64,000 nt of DNA from Phenylobacterium kunshanense (lineage in GTDB: Bacteria > Pseudomonadota > Alphaproteobacteria > Caulobacterales > Caulobacteraceae): assembly GCF_003254525.1 (NCBI RefSeq), contig NZ_QFYS01000002.1, positions 558,001-622,000 on the forward strand, in the 5' to 3' direction. A model generated the notes under the pieces. The model saw only the letters and a program-made list of their open reading frames with translations. It did no database searches and had not been told where the DNA came from. Positions within the stretch are counted from its first letter, which is position 1, and each line of letters opens with the position of its first letter. A program made the translations under genes and the position numbers. This document shows positions 1 through 11,591 of this stretch, in pieces.

Positions 1-87
1 CTGGTGCTGAACGACGAGCTGATGAAGAAGGGCGCCGAGACCCGCGCGGCCCGTCTCGCGGCCGAAGACCAACAGACTTCCGACTAG
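1..87 (+). CDS. rimP: Ribosome maturation factor RimP, C-terminal end (partial)
   Basis: The window opens inside a reading frame that runs 28 codons to a TAG 11 bases before nusA. The visible tail begins LVLNDELMKKGAETRAARLA and matches in style the charged C-terminus of alphaproteobacterial RimP, the 30S subunit assembly factor. Position directly upstream of nusA is the classical place for rimP, and the gene order supports the call more than the short sequence does. The 5' part lies outside the window. Confidence 0.75.
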   Translation: MVLNDELMKKGAETRAARLAAEDQQTSD

Positions 88-98
88 AGGAACGACCC

Positions 99-1784
99 AT
101 GAGCGTGACGGGCATTTCCGCCAACCGCCTCGAGCTCCTGCAGATCGCAGAGGCCGTGGCCCGCGAGAAGGCGATCGACAAGGAGATCGTCATCGAGGCG
201 ATCGAAGAGGCGATCCAGAAGGGCGCCCGCTCGCGCTATGGCGCCGAGCACGACATCCGCGTGCATATCGATCCCAAGACCGGCGAGACCACCATCAAGC
301 GCGTGGTGACCGTGGTCGCCGACGACGCCCAGTTCGGGGGCGGGGTCGATCCGGAAACCGGCGAGGAGCTGCCGTTCGAGGAGCCCCCGGGCATCCTGCG
401 CCTCGCGGACGCCAAGCGCCGCGACAAGGACGCGGTGGTCGGCAAGATCTACGAGGAGCTGCTGCCGCCGTTCGAGTTCGGCCGGGTGCAGACCCAGATG
501 GCCCGCCAGGTGGTGATGGGCAAGGTGCGCGACGCCGAGCGCGAGCGCCAGTACGAGGAATACAAGGATCGCGTCGGCGAGATCGTGAACGGCACCGTGA
601 AGCGGGTCGAGTACGGTAACGTCGTCGTCGACCTGGGCCGCGGGGAGGGCATCATGCGCCGCGACCAGTCGATCCCGCGCGAGAACTTCAACATCGGCGA
701 CCGGATCCGCTGCTACATCTACGACGTCCGTCGCGAGACCAAGGGCCCGCAGATCCTGCTGTCGCGCGCCCACGGCGGCTTCATGGCCAAGCTGTTCGCC
801 CAGGAAGTGCCGGAAGTGTACGACGGGGTCATCGAGATCCGCGCCGTCGCCCGCGACCCGGGCAGCCGCGCCAAGATGGCGGTCATCTCCAACGACAGCT
901 CGATCGACCCGGTCGGCGCCTGCGTCGGCATGCGCGGCTCGCGCGTGCAGGCGGTGGTGGCCGAGCTGCAGGGCGAGAAGATCGACATCATCCAGTGGAG
1001 CCCGGACGAGGCGACGTTCATCGTGAACGCCCTGGCGCCCGCCGAGGTCTCCAAGGTGGTGATGGACGAGGAGGACGAGCGCGTCGAAGTGGTGGTCCCG
1101 GATGAGCAGCTCTCGCTCGCCATCGGCCGCCGCGGCCAGAACGTCCGCCTCGCCTCGCAGCTGACGGGCTGGCAGATCGACATCATGACCGAGAGCCAGG
1201 AGAGCGAGCGCCGCCAGCGCGAGTTCACCGAGCGCACGGCCCTGTTCCAGGAAGCCCTGGACGTGGACGAGGTCATCGCCCAACTGCTGGTCACCGAAGG
1301 CTTCGCCAGCGTCGAGGACGTGGCCTACGTGGACAACTCGGAAGTGGCCGCCATCGAGGGCTTCGACGAGGACACCGCCGAGGAGATCCAGGCCCGCGCC
1401 CGCGACTACCTCGAGAAGGAAGCCGCCGAGTACGACGCCAAGCGCCGCGAGCTGGGCGTCGAGGACGGGCTGCTCGAGATCGAGGGGATCACCCTGCCGA
1501 TGGCCGTGGCCCTGGGCGAGGGCGACGTGAAGTCGGTCGAGGATCTGGCCGGGCTGGTGCCGGACGACCTGCGCGGCTGGTTCGAGAACAAGAACGGCGA
1601 GCGCGTGCGCGAGCCGGGCATCCTGGAGAACTTCGGCCTGGAGCCCGCGGACGCCGAGCTGCTGATCATGCGCGCCCGGATCGCCATGGGCTGGGTCGAG
1701 GCCCCGGAAGAGCCGGAAGCCGTCGAGCCGACCGCCGAAGACTTCGCCGAGGCGGAAGCCGCCGGCGAAGCCCAAGACGCCTAA
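99..1784 (+). CDS. nusA: Transcription termination/antitermination factor NusA
   Basis: NusA binds RNA polymerase and nascent RNA and controls pausing, termination and antitermination. The 561-residue product has the family order: N-terminal polymerase-binding region (about 1-140), an S1 domain from about 159 ([20 protein letters not shown]), KH1 with GMRG at 277-280, KH2 with GRRG at 343-346, then two helix-hairpin-helix-rich C-terminal repeats (about 385-440 and 465-535). The tail after 540 is acidic and Glu/Ala-rich. The ATG follows the rimP stop by 11 bases with an AGAGGA ribosome site in that gap. It is the second gene of the rimP-nusA-ylxR-infB operon. Confidence 0.98.
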   Translation: MSVTGISANRLELLQIAEAVAREKAIDKEIVIEAIEEAIQKGARSRYGAEHDIRVHIDPKTGETTIKRVVTVVADDAQFGGGVDPETGEELPFEEPPGILRLADAKRRDKDAVVGKIYEELLPPFEFGRVQTQMARQVVMGKVRDAERERQYEEYKDRVGEIVNGTVKRVEYGNVVVDLGRGEGIMRRDQSIPRENFNIGDRIRCYIYDVRRETKGPQILLSRAHGGFMAKLFAQEVPEVYDGVIEIRAVARDPGSRAKMAVISNDSSIDPVGACVGMRGSRVQAVVAELQGEKIDIIQWSPDEATFIVNALAPAEVSKVVMDEEDERVEVVVPDEQLSLAIGRRGQNVRLASQLTGWQIDIMTESQESERRQREFTERTALFQEALDVDEVIAQLLVTEGFASVEDVAYVDNSEVAAIEGFDEDTAEEIQARARDYLEKEAAEYDAKRRELGVEDGLLEIEGITLPMAVALGEGDVKSVEDLAGLVPDDLRGWFENKNGERVREPGILENFGLEPADAELLIMRARIAMGWVEAPEEPEAVEPTAEDFAEAEAAGEAQDA

Positions 1785-1805
1785 GGGTCGGAGAGGTGAC
1801 CCGCC

Positions 1806-2471
1806 ATGGAGAGCTCAGCCGCTAAGGCCCACGCCACCCTCGCCGAGGCGTCCCGCGAACGGCGCGACGTCGTCTCCGGCGAGGTGATGGACGAGGCGCG
1901 GCTGATCCGCTTCGTGGCGGGGCCGGACGGCCAGGTCGTGCCCGACCTCGCGCGCAAGCTGCCGGGCCGGGGGATCTGGGTCGCCGCCGACCGGGCCTCA
2001 GTGGCGACGGCGGCGAAGAAGGGCCTCTTCGCCCGCTCGGCCAAGGCGCCGCTGAAGGCCGCGCCGGACCTCGCCGATCAGGTGGCGCGACTCCTTCACG
2101 CACGGCTTTTGTCGGGCCTGGGACTTGCGCGACGGGCGGGCGAGCTTACCTCGGGGTTCGAGAAGGTTTCCTCCGCAATCCAATCGGGCAAGGCGGTCTG
2201 GCTGATCGAAGCGTCCGACGGCGCGGCGGACGGCCGGCGCAAGATCATGTCCCTGGCCCGCAAGCAGTCTCCGCAGCCCGGCGTGGTCGGCGTCTTCACG
2301 TCGGCCGAATTGGGTTTGGCCTTGGGGCTGGAGAATGTGATACACACCGCCTTCCTTGCGGGGCGAGCCGCCGGGCGTTGGGCCGAGGATGTCCGCCGCC
2401 TGGAGGGGTTTAGTCCGCTCCTTCCTGAGGATTGGCGCGAGGAGCCTGTCGAGGCCAAGCGGGAGCCGTGA
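1806..2471 (+). CDS. YlxR (DUF448) - L7Ae/YlxQ-type RNA-binding fusion protein
   Basis: Two RNA-binding modules sit in one 221-residue chain. The first ~95 residues are YlxR-like, with LIRFVAGPDGQVVPDLARKL followed by PGRGIWV. Residues about 100-200 resemble the L7Ae/YlxQ fold (GLGLARRAGELTSGFEKV, later VVGVFTSAELGLALGLENV). Separate YlxR and YlxQ proteins lie between nusA and infB in Firmicutes; a fused form is usual in Alphaproteobacteria. The Cys-containing start of the YlxR domain is absent: the residues are RRDVVSGEV, where relatives commonly have R-C-x-V-T/S-G. Function is probably in ribosome or RNase P-related RNA binding, but this is inferred from family and position only. Confidence 0.85.
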   Translation: MESSAAKAHATLAEASRERRDVVSGEVMDEARLIRFVAGPDGQVVPDLARKLPGRGIWVAADRASVATAAKKGLFARSAKAPLKAAPDLADQVARLLHARLLSGLGLARRAGELTSGFEKVSSAIQSGKAVWLIEASDGAADGRRKIMSLARKQSPQPGVVGVFTSAELGLALGLENVIHTAFLAGRAAGRWAEDVRRLEGFSPLLPEDWREEPVEAKREP

Positions 2472-2538
2472 GGCTTTCCGCCCTTCGATGTTGATAGATG
2501 GGGCCAGGATCCGCCTGGCCGGTGAGTAAAGCGAGCGA

Positions 2539-5526
<2,988 letters not shown>

Positions 5527-5551
5527 GGCGCCGCGCGACGCTCAAGTGATC

Positions 5552-5583
5552 GGGCCTCCTCCGGCGACGGGGGAGGCCCTTTC
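5552..5583 (+). terminator. Rho-independent terminator after infB, probably bidirectional
   Basis: GGGCCTCC at 5552-5559 pairs with GGAGGCCC at 5572-5579, extended inward by three further pairs around a six-base loop, and is followed by TTT. It sits between the convergent infB and aminotransferase genes and is symmetrical enough to serve both, although the T run is short on the plus side and absent on the minus side. Confidence 0.75.
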
Positions 5584-5592
5584 GCATCCGGC

Positions 5593-6759
5593 CTACAGGT
5601 TCAGGGTGACGACAGCGCGCTTGAACGCATCCATCTCGGCCGCCGACCCGATGGTGATCCGCGATCGCGTGGGCCAGATCGGCCAGCTCCGGCCGATGTC
5701 GACGCCCTCGGCGGCCATCGCCTTGCGCACCTCCGCCGCCGGCTTCTTCCAGTCGACCATGAAGAAGTTCGCCTGGGGCGGCACATAGGCCAGGCCGCGC
5801 TTGTCCAGGAAGGCCAGCGTATCGGCCCGGACCTTGAGCATCTCCGCGCGCCGCTGGCGGATGAGGTCGCCCGCCAGCAGGCTCGCGGTCCCGCAGACCA
5901 CGGAGGGTGTGGGCAGGGCGTAGCTGACCATGCCGCCGTCGTAGCGCATGGTCTTCATCATCAGCGCGGGCTTCGCGATCGTCGCGCCGAGGCGCATCCC
6001 GGCCATGCCGAACAGCTTGGAGAAGGTGCGCAGGACGATGATCTCCTTGTCCTGGGCGGCCAGGTAGGCGCCGGCTGGGGCGTCGCTGAAATGGATGTAG
6101 GCCTCGTCCAGCAGCACGATCGAGCCGGCCGGCTTGTTGGCCAGCAGCCACTCCACGTCCTTCAGACCGGTCAGGGTGGCCGAGGGATTGTTGGGGGTGC
6201 AGACGTAGTAGATCCCGGCGTTCGGGTCCGCCGCCAGCATCGCCTTCACGTCATGGGCGTGGTCCGCGGTCAGCGGCACGCGTTTCACCGGCGCGCCGAT
6301 GTACTTCGCGACGCTTTCGGCCAGCTCGAACGTCGGGTCGGCGGTGACCAGGCCGCGCGTGGGGGAGCAATAGGTGACGATGATCCGCGACAGCGGATCG
6401 CTGGAGCCGGGCCAGGCCATGACATAGGCGGGCGGCACGTTCTCGATGCTGGCCAGGGCGTTGACGAAGTCCGCGCGCTCCGAGCCGGTATAGCGGTTGC
6501 CGCCCGAGATCGCCGCGGCGGCGGCGCGCGCGCCCGGCTCCAGCGGCCCCTCCCAGCACTCGTTGGCGCCGATCAGCGCCTTGGGCTGCGGCCTGGGCCC
6601 GGCGCCCGCGGCGCTCGTCTGCGCATAGGCCGCCGGCGCGACCAGCGGCCCCACCGCCGCGCCCGCCGCGAGGAGCGAGAACACGCGTCCGATCGCTCGG
6701 CGCGAATAGCCGCGCGCCGACAGATCGGCCCGGACATCGTCGTTCTGCAGATCCATCAT
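5593..6759 (-). CDS. Tat-exported PLP aminotransferase, histidinol-phosphate aminotransferase-like
   Basis: Fold-type I aminotransferase resembling HisC. The likely Schiff-base lysine is K248 in TFSKLFGMAGMRLG, with the substrate-site CTPNNP at 187-192 and the cofactor Asp D218 in DEAY. The N-terminus is unusual: SRRAIGRVF at 19-27 followed by an alanine-rich hydrophobic stretch and AYA-Q near 46 looks like a twin-arginine signal, which would send a folded PLP enzyme to the periplasm. Two ATGs are adjacent; GGAGGGGAG lies 7 bases before the first. No his genes are nearby, so a biosynthetic histidine role is doubtful. The substrate is unknown. Confidence 0.85.
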   Translation of the reverse strand: MMDLQNDDVRADLSARGYSRRAIGRVFSLLAAGAAVGPLVAPAAYAQTSAAGAGPRPQPKALIGANECWEGPLEPGARAAAAAISGGNRYTGSERADFVNALASIENVPPAYVMAWPGSSDPLSRIIVTYCSPTRGLVTADPTFELAESVAKYIGAPVKRVPLTADHAHDVKAMLAADPNAGIYYVCTPNNPSATLTGLKDVEWLLANKPAGSIVLLDEAYIHFSDAPAGAYLAAQDKEIIVLRTFSKLFGMAGMRLGATIAKPALMMKTMRYDGGMVSYALPTPSVVCGTASLLAGDLIRQRRAEMLKVRADTLAFLDKRGLAYVPPQANFFMVDWKKPAAEVRKAMAAEGVDIGRSWPIWPTRSRITIGSAAEMDAFKRAVVTLNL

Positions 6760-6947
6760 GTCGAGCTCCCCTCCGCCTCAGCCCATAGCGCGCCCTTTCG
6801 GCCGTCGGGGCAAGCGGTGGCGTGTCCGCCACGCCGTGCCGATCGCAAGGCGCCTAAGCGCGTGGCACGAAGCGCCCGTCCGACCGTTCATCTGCGGTTC
6901 GGACTCGCAGGCCGATGATGGCCCAGCTTGAACGGGAGACCTGGAAC

Positions 6948-7451
6948 GTGCGCGGCATCCTCATCGGCATCACAGCCCTGGCCCTCGCCGCCTGCGCGAC
7001 GGTGGAGAAGCTGGACGCGGCCGGCGACGTGCACGCGCTGCTGATCGCCATCCGCGATGGCGACCAGGCGACGTTCGACCGCCTCGTCGACCGTCCGGCC
7101 CTGAAGCGCGAGATCGAGGACCGGCTGGTCGCCGAGGCGCGCAAGGACAGCCGTATCCCGGCCGCCCTGGCCGCCGTCCTCGCGCCAAGCCTCGCCGAGC
7201 TGGCGGGCGAGACGATGGTGCAGCCCGGCGTCTTCCGGGGGGTCGCCGAATACTACGGCTACGATCCGCGAACGAAGATCCCGGGCCCGGTCGCCATCTC
7301 GGCCATGCTGCGCAAGCTGCCGGACGGCCGGGTCTGCGCCGTGACGAAGAAGGACGGCCCCTGCCTGCTGATGTTCACCGAGGCGCCGGATGGCCGCTGG
7401 AGGCTCTCGGGTTTCGAGGGCGAACTTTCCATGCTGCGGATCAAGCGCTGA
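6948..7451 (+). CDS. DUF2939-like lipoprotein
   Basis: Small predicted lipoprotein. From the GTG at 6948 the product begins MRGILIGITALALAACATVE, an almost ideal lipoprotein signal with lipobox LAAC. GGGAG at 6933-6937 supports that start. An ATG at 6915 would add 11 residues before the signal and has no clear ribosome site. The mature part (VHALLIAIRDGDQATFDRLV, DRPALKREI) follows the pattern of DUF2939 proteins, whose function is unknown. A 188-base gap separates it from the divergent aminotransferase. Next downstream is a hydrolase on the same strand, 41 bases away. Confidence 0.75.
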   Translation: MRGILIGITALALAACATVEKLDAAGDVHALLIAIRDGDQATFDRLVDRPALKREIEDRLVAEARKDSRIPAALAAVLAPSLAELAGETMVQPGVFRGVAEYYGYDPRTKIPGPVAISAMLRKLPDGRVCAVTKKDGPCLLMFTEAPDGRWRLSGFEGELSMLRIKR

Positions 7452-7492
7452 TCCGCCTAAGCTCCACCCTGGGGGCAGGGGGAGATTCAGTG

Positions 7493-8275
7493 ATGAGTTA
7501 CGACGCGGCGCTGGCGGGCTACGAGGTGTTCGACTTCGCGCACGACGGGCGGACCTTTCCCGTCTACCGCAAGGGATCGGGCCCCGCGGTGGTGATCATG
7601 CACGAGATCCCGGGCCTGCATCCCCAGGTGATCCGCTTCGCCGACCGCGTGGCGGCCGAGGGCATGACCGTCTTCTGCCCCAGCCTGTTCGGAACGCCGG
7701 GCAAACCCGCGTCGCGCGGCTACGCCATGACCACCATGCTGGGCGTGATCTGCGTCAGGCGCGAATTCTACATCTGGCGCGGTGACCGCTCGAGCCCGGT
7801 GGTCGACTGGCTGCGAGCCCTCGCCCGGAAGGCCCACGCCGAATGCGGCGGCAAGGGCGTGGGGGCTGTGGGCATGTGTTTCACCGGCGGCTTCGCCCTG
7901 GCGATGATGACCGACCCCAGCGTCGTGGCGCCGGTCCTGTCCCAGCCTTCGTTGCCGGCGGGCCGGGCCGGGGCGGCGGCCATCGGGCTGTCGGGCGAGG
8001 AGATCCGCTGCGTGAAGCGGCGGCTGGACGCGGAAGACCTGTCGGTGATCGGTCTTCGGTTCACCTCGGACAAGCTGGTTCCCGATGCGCGGTTCGACAC
8101 CTATCGCCGCGAGTTCGGCGACCGCTTCGAAGCGATCGAGCTGGACGACGCCGACGCCGCGGATTCGTTCATCCCACCCCATTCGGTCCTGACCCTCCAT
8201 CTGAAGGAGGACGGGCCGACGAAGGCGGCCGAGCAGCGGGTGATCCAGTTCTTCAAGGTGCGGACGGGGGCGTAG
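7493..8275 (+). CDS. Dienelactone hydrolase family protein
   Basis: Alpha/beta hydrolase of the dienelactone hydrolase family. The nucleophile is the Cys of GMCFTGG (C129) as in classical carboxymethylenebutenolidase, with the HEIPGLHP loop near 37-44 and a likely catalytic His in PPHSVLT near the C-terminus. The ATG at 7493 is 8 bases after AGGGGGAG; a GTG directly before it is the alternative start. No aromatic degradation genes are adjacent, so the real substrate is unclear. The 3' end overlaps the convergent gene below by 23 bases. Confidence 0.88.
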   Translation: MSYDAALAGYEVFDFAHDGRTFPVYRKGSGPAVVIMHEIPGLHPQVIRFADRVAAEGMTVFCPSLFGTPGKPASRGYAMTTMLGVICVRREFYIWRGDRSSPVVDWLRALARKAHAECGGKGVGAVGMCFTGGFALAMMTDPSVVAPVLSQPSLPAGRAGAAAIGLSGEEIRCVKRRLDAEDLSVIGLRFTSDKLVPDARFDTYRREFGDRFEAIELDDADAADSFIPPHSVLTLHLKEDGPTKAAEQRVIQFFKVRTGA

Positions 8276-8819
8276 GCGCCCGGCGAAGGAGCCGCGCCGC
8301 CTCCGTGCGGCCAGCCTCCGTCAGTTCGCCCGACCAGCCGCCTTCGGCGGTGCGAAGCACCAGGACCGCGCCGGCGAACCGGAAGACCAGGTCGCCACCG
8401 GTCCGCTCGGCCGGCTCGACGAGGCCGGACGCATCCAGCGCACCCGGGCGGCGCAGGTCGCGCCAGGCGCCCTCCACCCCGCCGGCCCTGTCGACGAGCT
8501 GCAGGGCGAACAGGTCCCGCCCACCCGCCGAAAGGGTCCAGCCGCCTTCCAGCGGTCCCTGGAATCCTCGGGCCGAGGCGGCGGACGTTCGCAGCCGACC
8601 ATCATAGGCCAGATCGGCCGCGCTGGCGGGGCCGTCGGGCGTGCGGCCCGTTTCGTGGATGAAGACCGGCCTGCCGGAGCTGGGACGGGGCTCGGGCGGC
8701 GCGGCTTCCACTGGCGGCCGCAGGAGAGCGTCGATGGCGTCGGGCTCGGCGACCTGCGCCTGCGCCGCCGTGGCGGCCAGGGTCGCAAGAGCGACCAGAG
8801 AGCCGACGCGGCCCCTCAT
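8253..8819 (-). CDS. Hypothetical exported protein
   Basis: The 188-residue product has a clear Sec signal (MRGRVGSLVALATLAATAAQ, cleavage near AQA-Q), then a Pro-rich linker and a small domain of unknown type (GFQGPLEGGWTLSAGGRDLF). I recognise no family. Its ATG overlaps the stop of the upstream HpcH/CitE gene by four bases (ATGA at 8816-8819), so the two are probably translated together. The 3' end runs 23 bases into the convergent hydrolase gene. Confidence 0.7.
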   Translation of the reverse strand: MRGRVGSLVALATLAATAAQAQVAEPDAIDALLRPPVEAAPPEPRPSSGRPVFIHETGRTPDGPASAADLAYDGRLRTSAASARGFQGPLEGGWTLSAGGRDLFALQLVDRAGGVEGAWRDLRRPGALDASGLVEPAERTGGDLVFRFAGAVLVLRTAEGGWSGELTEAGRTEAARLLRRAPTPPSAP

Positions 8820-9682
8820 CCCGCGGTCCGCGCCTCAATGGCGTCGGCGACCGCGATCAGCCGCCGGGCCTGCTCCAGGTGCAGGCGCTCGACCATCCGG
8901 CCCTCGACCTTGATCACGCCGCGACCCACGGCCTCCGGGGCGTCGAAGGCCGTGACGACGGTTCGCGCCCAGGCGACGGCGTCCGCGTCCGGAGAGAAGG
9001 CGGCGTTCGCCGCATCCACCTGGCTGGGGTGGATCAGGGTCTTGCCGTCGAAGCCGAGCGCCGCGCCCTGCGCGCACTGCCGGGCCAGGCCGTCGGCGTC
9101 GGCGATATCGTTGTAGACGCCGTCCAGGATCGTGAGGCCGTGCGCCCGGGCCGCCATCAGGCTCAATGAGAGGGCCGTCGCCAGCGGCGCCCGCTCGGCG
9201 TCCAGCGCGCAACGCATCTCCTTGGCGAGGTCGTTGGAGCCGATCACCCAGGCGGCGACGCCCGCATGCCTGGAGGCGGCGCCCAGCGCTTCCAGCCGGA
9301 ACATGGCGGCGCAGGTCTCGATCATCGCCCAGAGCGGGATATCGGACGGCGCCCGCGCCCGCGCCGCGGCGATGTCGTCCGGGCTGGAGACCTTGGGGAT
9401 CAGCACCGCATCGGGTCGGGCCTCAGTGGCGGCGGCCAGGTCGGCTTCGCCCCAGGGGGTGTCGAGGCCGTTGACGCGGATCACCAGCTCGCGCGGGCCG
9501 AAGCCGGCGGCCCGGGCCGCGGCGACCGCGCCCGCTCGGGCTTCGTCCTTGGCGTCCGGCGCGACGGCGTCCTCAAGGTCCAGGATCACCACGTCGCAGG
9601 CCAGGGCCCGGGCCTTCTCCACCGCACGGGCGTTGGAGGCCGGCAGGTAGAGGGCGCTGCGGCGGGGGCGGGCGGACGTCAT
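8816..9682 (-). CDS. HpcH/HpaI aldolase / CitE-like lyase
   Basis: A 288-residue TIM-barrel enzyme of the citrate lyase beta subunit / malyl-CoA lyase group. These cleave or form C-C bonds in CoA thioesters with a bound Mg ion. Visible motifs are RSALYLPASNARAVEKA, the metal-site region VILDLEDAVAPDAKDEAR, LIPKVSSPDDI and IETCAAMFRLEAL. The frame stays open upstream to 10075, but the ATG at 9682 is preceded by GAAGGAG and matches the family's usual start. No citC, D, E or F neighbours exist, so it is probably a stand-alone CitE-like lyase. The exact substrate cannot be told. Confidence 0.85.
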   Translation of the reverse strand: MTSARPRRSALYLPASNARAVEKARALACDVVILDLEDAVAPDAKDEARAGAVAAARAAGFGPRELVIRVNGLDTPWGEADLAAATEARPDAVLIPKVSSPDDIAAARARAPSDIPLWAMIETCAAMFRLEALGAASRHAGVAAWVIGSNDLAKEMRCALDAERAPLATALSLSLMAARAHGLTILDGVYNDIADADGLARQCAQGAALGFDGKTLIHPSQVDAANAAFSPDADAVAWARTVVTAFDAPEAVGRGVIKVEGRMVERLHLEQARRLIAVADAIEARTAG

Positions 9683-9742
9683 CGGGGCTAGGGCTCCTTC
9701 TCGCCTTGGCTGTACGGCAGTCTTAGCGTTTAGGATGGGGGC

Positions 9743-10135
9743 ATGGCCACACGCCCGATCCGCTATGACGCCGGCGCCAGGAACGTGCTGGGCAGCGAAC
9801 TGGTCCCCTGTTCGCTGGACCCCGTGACCGGGTTCTTCCGCAACGGCTGTTGCGAGACCGGTCCTCACGACCTCGGCATGCACACGGTCTGCGCGGTGAT
9901 GACCGCCGACTTCCTGGAATTCTCCCGCCGCGTCGGCAACGATCTGTCGACGCCGCGGCCGGACCTGGGCTTTCCGGGCCTGAAGCCGGGCGACCGCTGG
10001 TGCCTTTGCGCCCCGCGGTGGAAGGAGGCGCTCGACGCGGGCGCCGCGCCCCAGGTTGTGCTCGAGAGCACCCACGAGGAGACCTTGGCCATCGTGCCGC
10101 TCGGCATCCTCAAGGACTACGCGGTCCCGGGCTAG
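9743..10135 (+). CDS. DUF2237 family protein
   Basis: The 130-residue sequence fits DUF2237 throughout: NVLGSELVPCSLDPVTGFF, NGCCETGPHDLGMHTVCAV, FLEFSRRVGNDLSTPRP and KPGDRWCLCAPRW. Many conserved Cys and His residues suggest metal or cofactor binding, but no function is established that I can name. It stands alone, divergent from the CitE-like gene, and its stop overlaps the convergent thpR gene by four bases. Confidence 0.9.
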   Translation: MATRPIRYDAGARNVLGSELVPCSLDPVTGFFRNGCCETGPHDLGMHTVCAVMTADFLEFSRRVGNDLSTPRPDLGFPGLKPGDRWCLCAPRWKEALDAGAAPQVVLESTHEETLAIVPLGILKDYAVPG

Positions 10136-10665
10136 AGCGGATACTCCGCCTCGAGCCGATAGTGCGAACCCTCGCCGCCCAGGGTGCTGGAATAGAGGCC
10201 GAAGCGGTCGACGGAGATCGGGGGAGAGCGCAGCAGGTTGTTGGCCTGGACCCAGGCGCCGACCTCGGCGAGATCCGGGCGACGCAGGTAGGCGAGCGTC
10301 ACATGCGGCCGGTAGCGACGCTTCTCGGGCTTGAGGCCTGCCCGGCGCGCGGCGGTCTCGCAGGCCTCGGCCAGGCGTCGCAGCTCGGCGCTCTCGGCGA
10401 CGCCGGCCCAGACGGCGTTGACGTCGGCGCCCTCGCCGAACGCGCCGGCGCCCTCCAGCACGATGTCGAAGGGCCGGCCGCGGACGTCCATGAGCGCGGC
10501 GTCCAGGTCACGGGCCACGTCCTGGCGCACCTCGCCGTAGAAGCGGAGCGTCACATGGAAGGCCTCGAGCGGTCGCCAGCGGGCGCCCTCGATGCCGGCC
10601 TGGCGGGTTAGAAGTCCCCGTCCGATCTCGGGCGGTATGGCGACGGCGGCGAAGAGACGGATCAT
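10132..10665 (-). CDS. thpR: RNA 2',3'-cyclic phosphodiesterase (2'-5' RNA ligase family)
   Basis: Member of the 2H phosphoesterase superfamily. The two catalytic HxT motifs are both HVTL: FHVTLRFYGEV near 37 and RPHVTLAYLRRPDL near 119. Such enzymes hydrolyse 2',3'-cyclic phosphates in RNA. Length (177) is normal. It begins MIRLFAAVAIP, the usual family start. It is convergent with the DUF2237 gene (four-base overlap) and divergent from the Bax inhibitor gene. Confidence 0.92.
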   Translation of the reverse strand: MIRLFAAVAIPPEIGRGLLTRQAGIEGARWRPLEAFHVTLRFYGEVRQDVARDLDAALMDVRGRPFDIVLEGAGAFGEGADVNAVWAGVAESAELRRLAEACETAARRAGLKPEKRRYRPHVTLAYLRRPDLAEVGAWVQANNLLRSPPISVDRFGLYSSTLGGEGSHYRLEAEYPL

Positions 10666-10779
10666 GCCGCAGACTAACCTGACCCGGACGTGATCGGGCA
10701 GGCCTTGTCACTTGCCCCCCGGACCCCGATATTCCGCGTGCGTCCGACTTGCGACGCGCAAACCAAGGGCTTTGCTCTC

Positions 10780-11526
10780 ATGAGCGACTTCAACCGCGGC
10801 TACGCGCGCACGGTCCCGGCGGACCGCGCCGACATGTCGGTGGACGCGGGCCTCCGCAGCTTCATGCTGGGAGTCTACAACAAGGTGGCGCTGGGCCTGG
10901 TCCTGTCGGCCGCCCTCGCGTACCTGACCGGCCAGTTCCCGCCCGTCCGCGACCTGTTGTACGTCCAGACCGCGCGCGGCTGGGGCATGACCATGCTGGG
11001 CATGATCGTCGCCTTCGCTCCGCTGGGCGTGATCCTCTTCGGCATGTTCGCGCTGCGCAACGCGACCCCGCGCAGCTCGGGCATCTACTATTGGACGATC
11101 GTGGCGCTGATCGGCGCCGGCCTGGGCGGGCTGACGCTCGTCTACACGGGCCAGTCGATCGCCTCGACGTTCCTGATCACGGCCACGGCCTTCGGCGGTC
11201 TCAGCCTGTTCGGCTACACGACGAAGAAGGACCTGACCGGCTTCGGCAGCTTCCTGTTCATCGGCCTGATCGGCCTCGTCATCGCGTCGCTGGTGAACCT
11301 GTTCCTCCAGAACTCGATGATGCAGTTCCTGATCAGCGTGGTGGGCGTGTTCATCTTCGCTGGCCTGATCGCCTTCGACACCCAGCGCCTGAAGATGACC
11401 TACTACGACCTTGGCGGCGACCAGGCCGCGATGGGCGTGGCGACGAACTTCGGCGCGCTGAGCCTCTACATCAACTTCATCAACCTGTTCCAATTCCTGC
11501 TGCAGCTCTTCGGCGATCGTCGCTGA
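10780..11526 (+). CDS. Bax inhibitor-1 / YccA family membrane protein
   Basis: A 248-residue inner-membrane protein with about seven hydrophobic segments, typical of the BI-1/YccA group (TMBIM-like, possible calcium or proton leak, FtsH modulation in some bacteria). Family signs are VYNKVALGLVLSAALAYLTG near 30-50, the C-terminal IAFDTQRLKMTYYDLGGDQA and LSLYINFINLFQFLLQLFG. The frame is open upstream to 10690, but ATG at 10780 gives the usual N-terminus MSDFNRGY. A strong terminator follows 24 bases after the stop. Confidence 0.93.
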   Translation: MSDFNRGYARTVPADRADMSVDAGLRSFMLGVYNKVALGLVLSAALAYLTGQFPPVRDLLYVQTARGWGMTMLGMIVAFAPLGVILFGMFALRNATPRSSGIYYWTIVALIGAGLGGLTLVYTGQSIASTFLITATAFGGLSLFGYTTKKDLTGFGSFLFIGLIGLVIASLVNLFLQNSMMQFLISVVGVFIFAGLIAFDTQRLKMTYYDLGGDQAAMGVATNFGALSLYINFINLFQFLLQLFGDRR

Positions 11527-11550
11527 TCTGATCGCGGATCGAAACAGGAA

Positions 11551-11580
11551 GGGCCCCGGAGCGATCCGGGGCCCTTTTCT
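11551..11580 (+). terminator. Strong Rho-independent terminator
   Basis: A perfect 10-base stem, GGGCCCCGGA (11551-11560) with TCCGGGGCCC (11565-11574), closed by the GNRA-type loop GCGA and followed by TTTTCT. It terminates the Bax inhibitor gene and lies 12 bases before the convergent DUF2794 stop. Confidence 0.92.
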
Positions 11581-11591
11581 ATTTCACGGTC

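Noticed and set aside
84..1775. 563-codon open frame opposite nusA
   Set aside because: Shadow of nusA, rich in Leu/His/Asp/Ala with no recognisable family.
9683..10075. N-terminal extension of the HpcH/CitE-like gene
   Set aside because: It runs antisense to the DUF2237 gene, and ATG 9682 has a good ribosome site and family fit.
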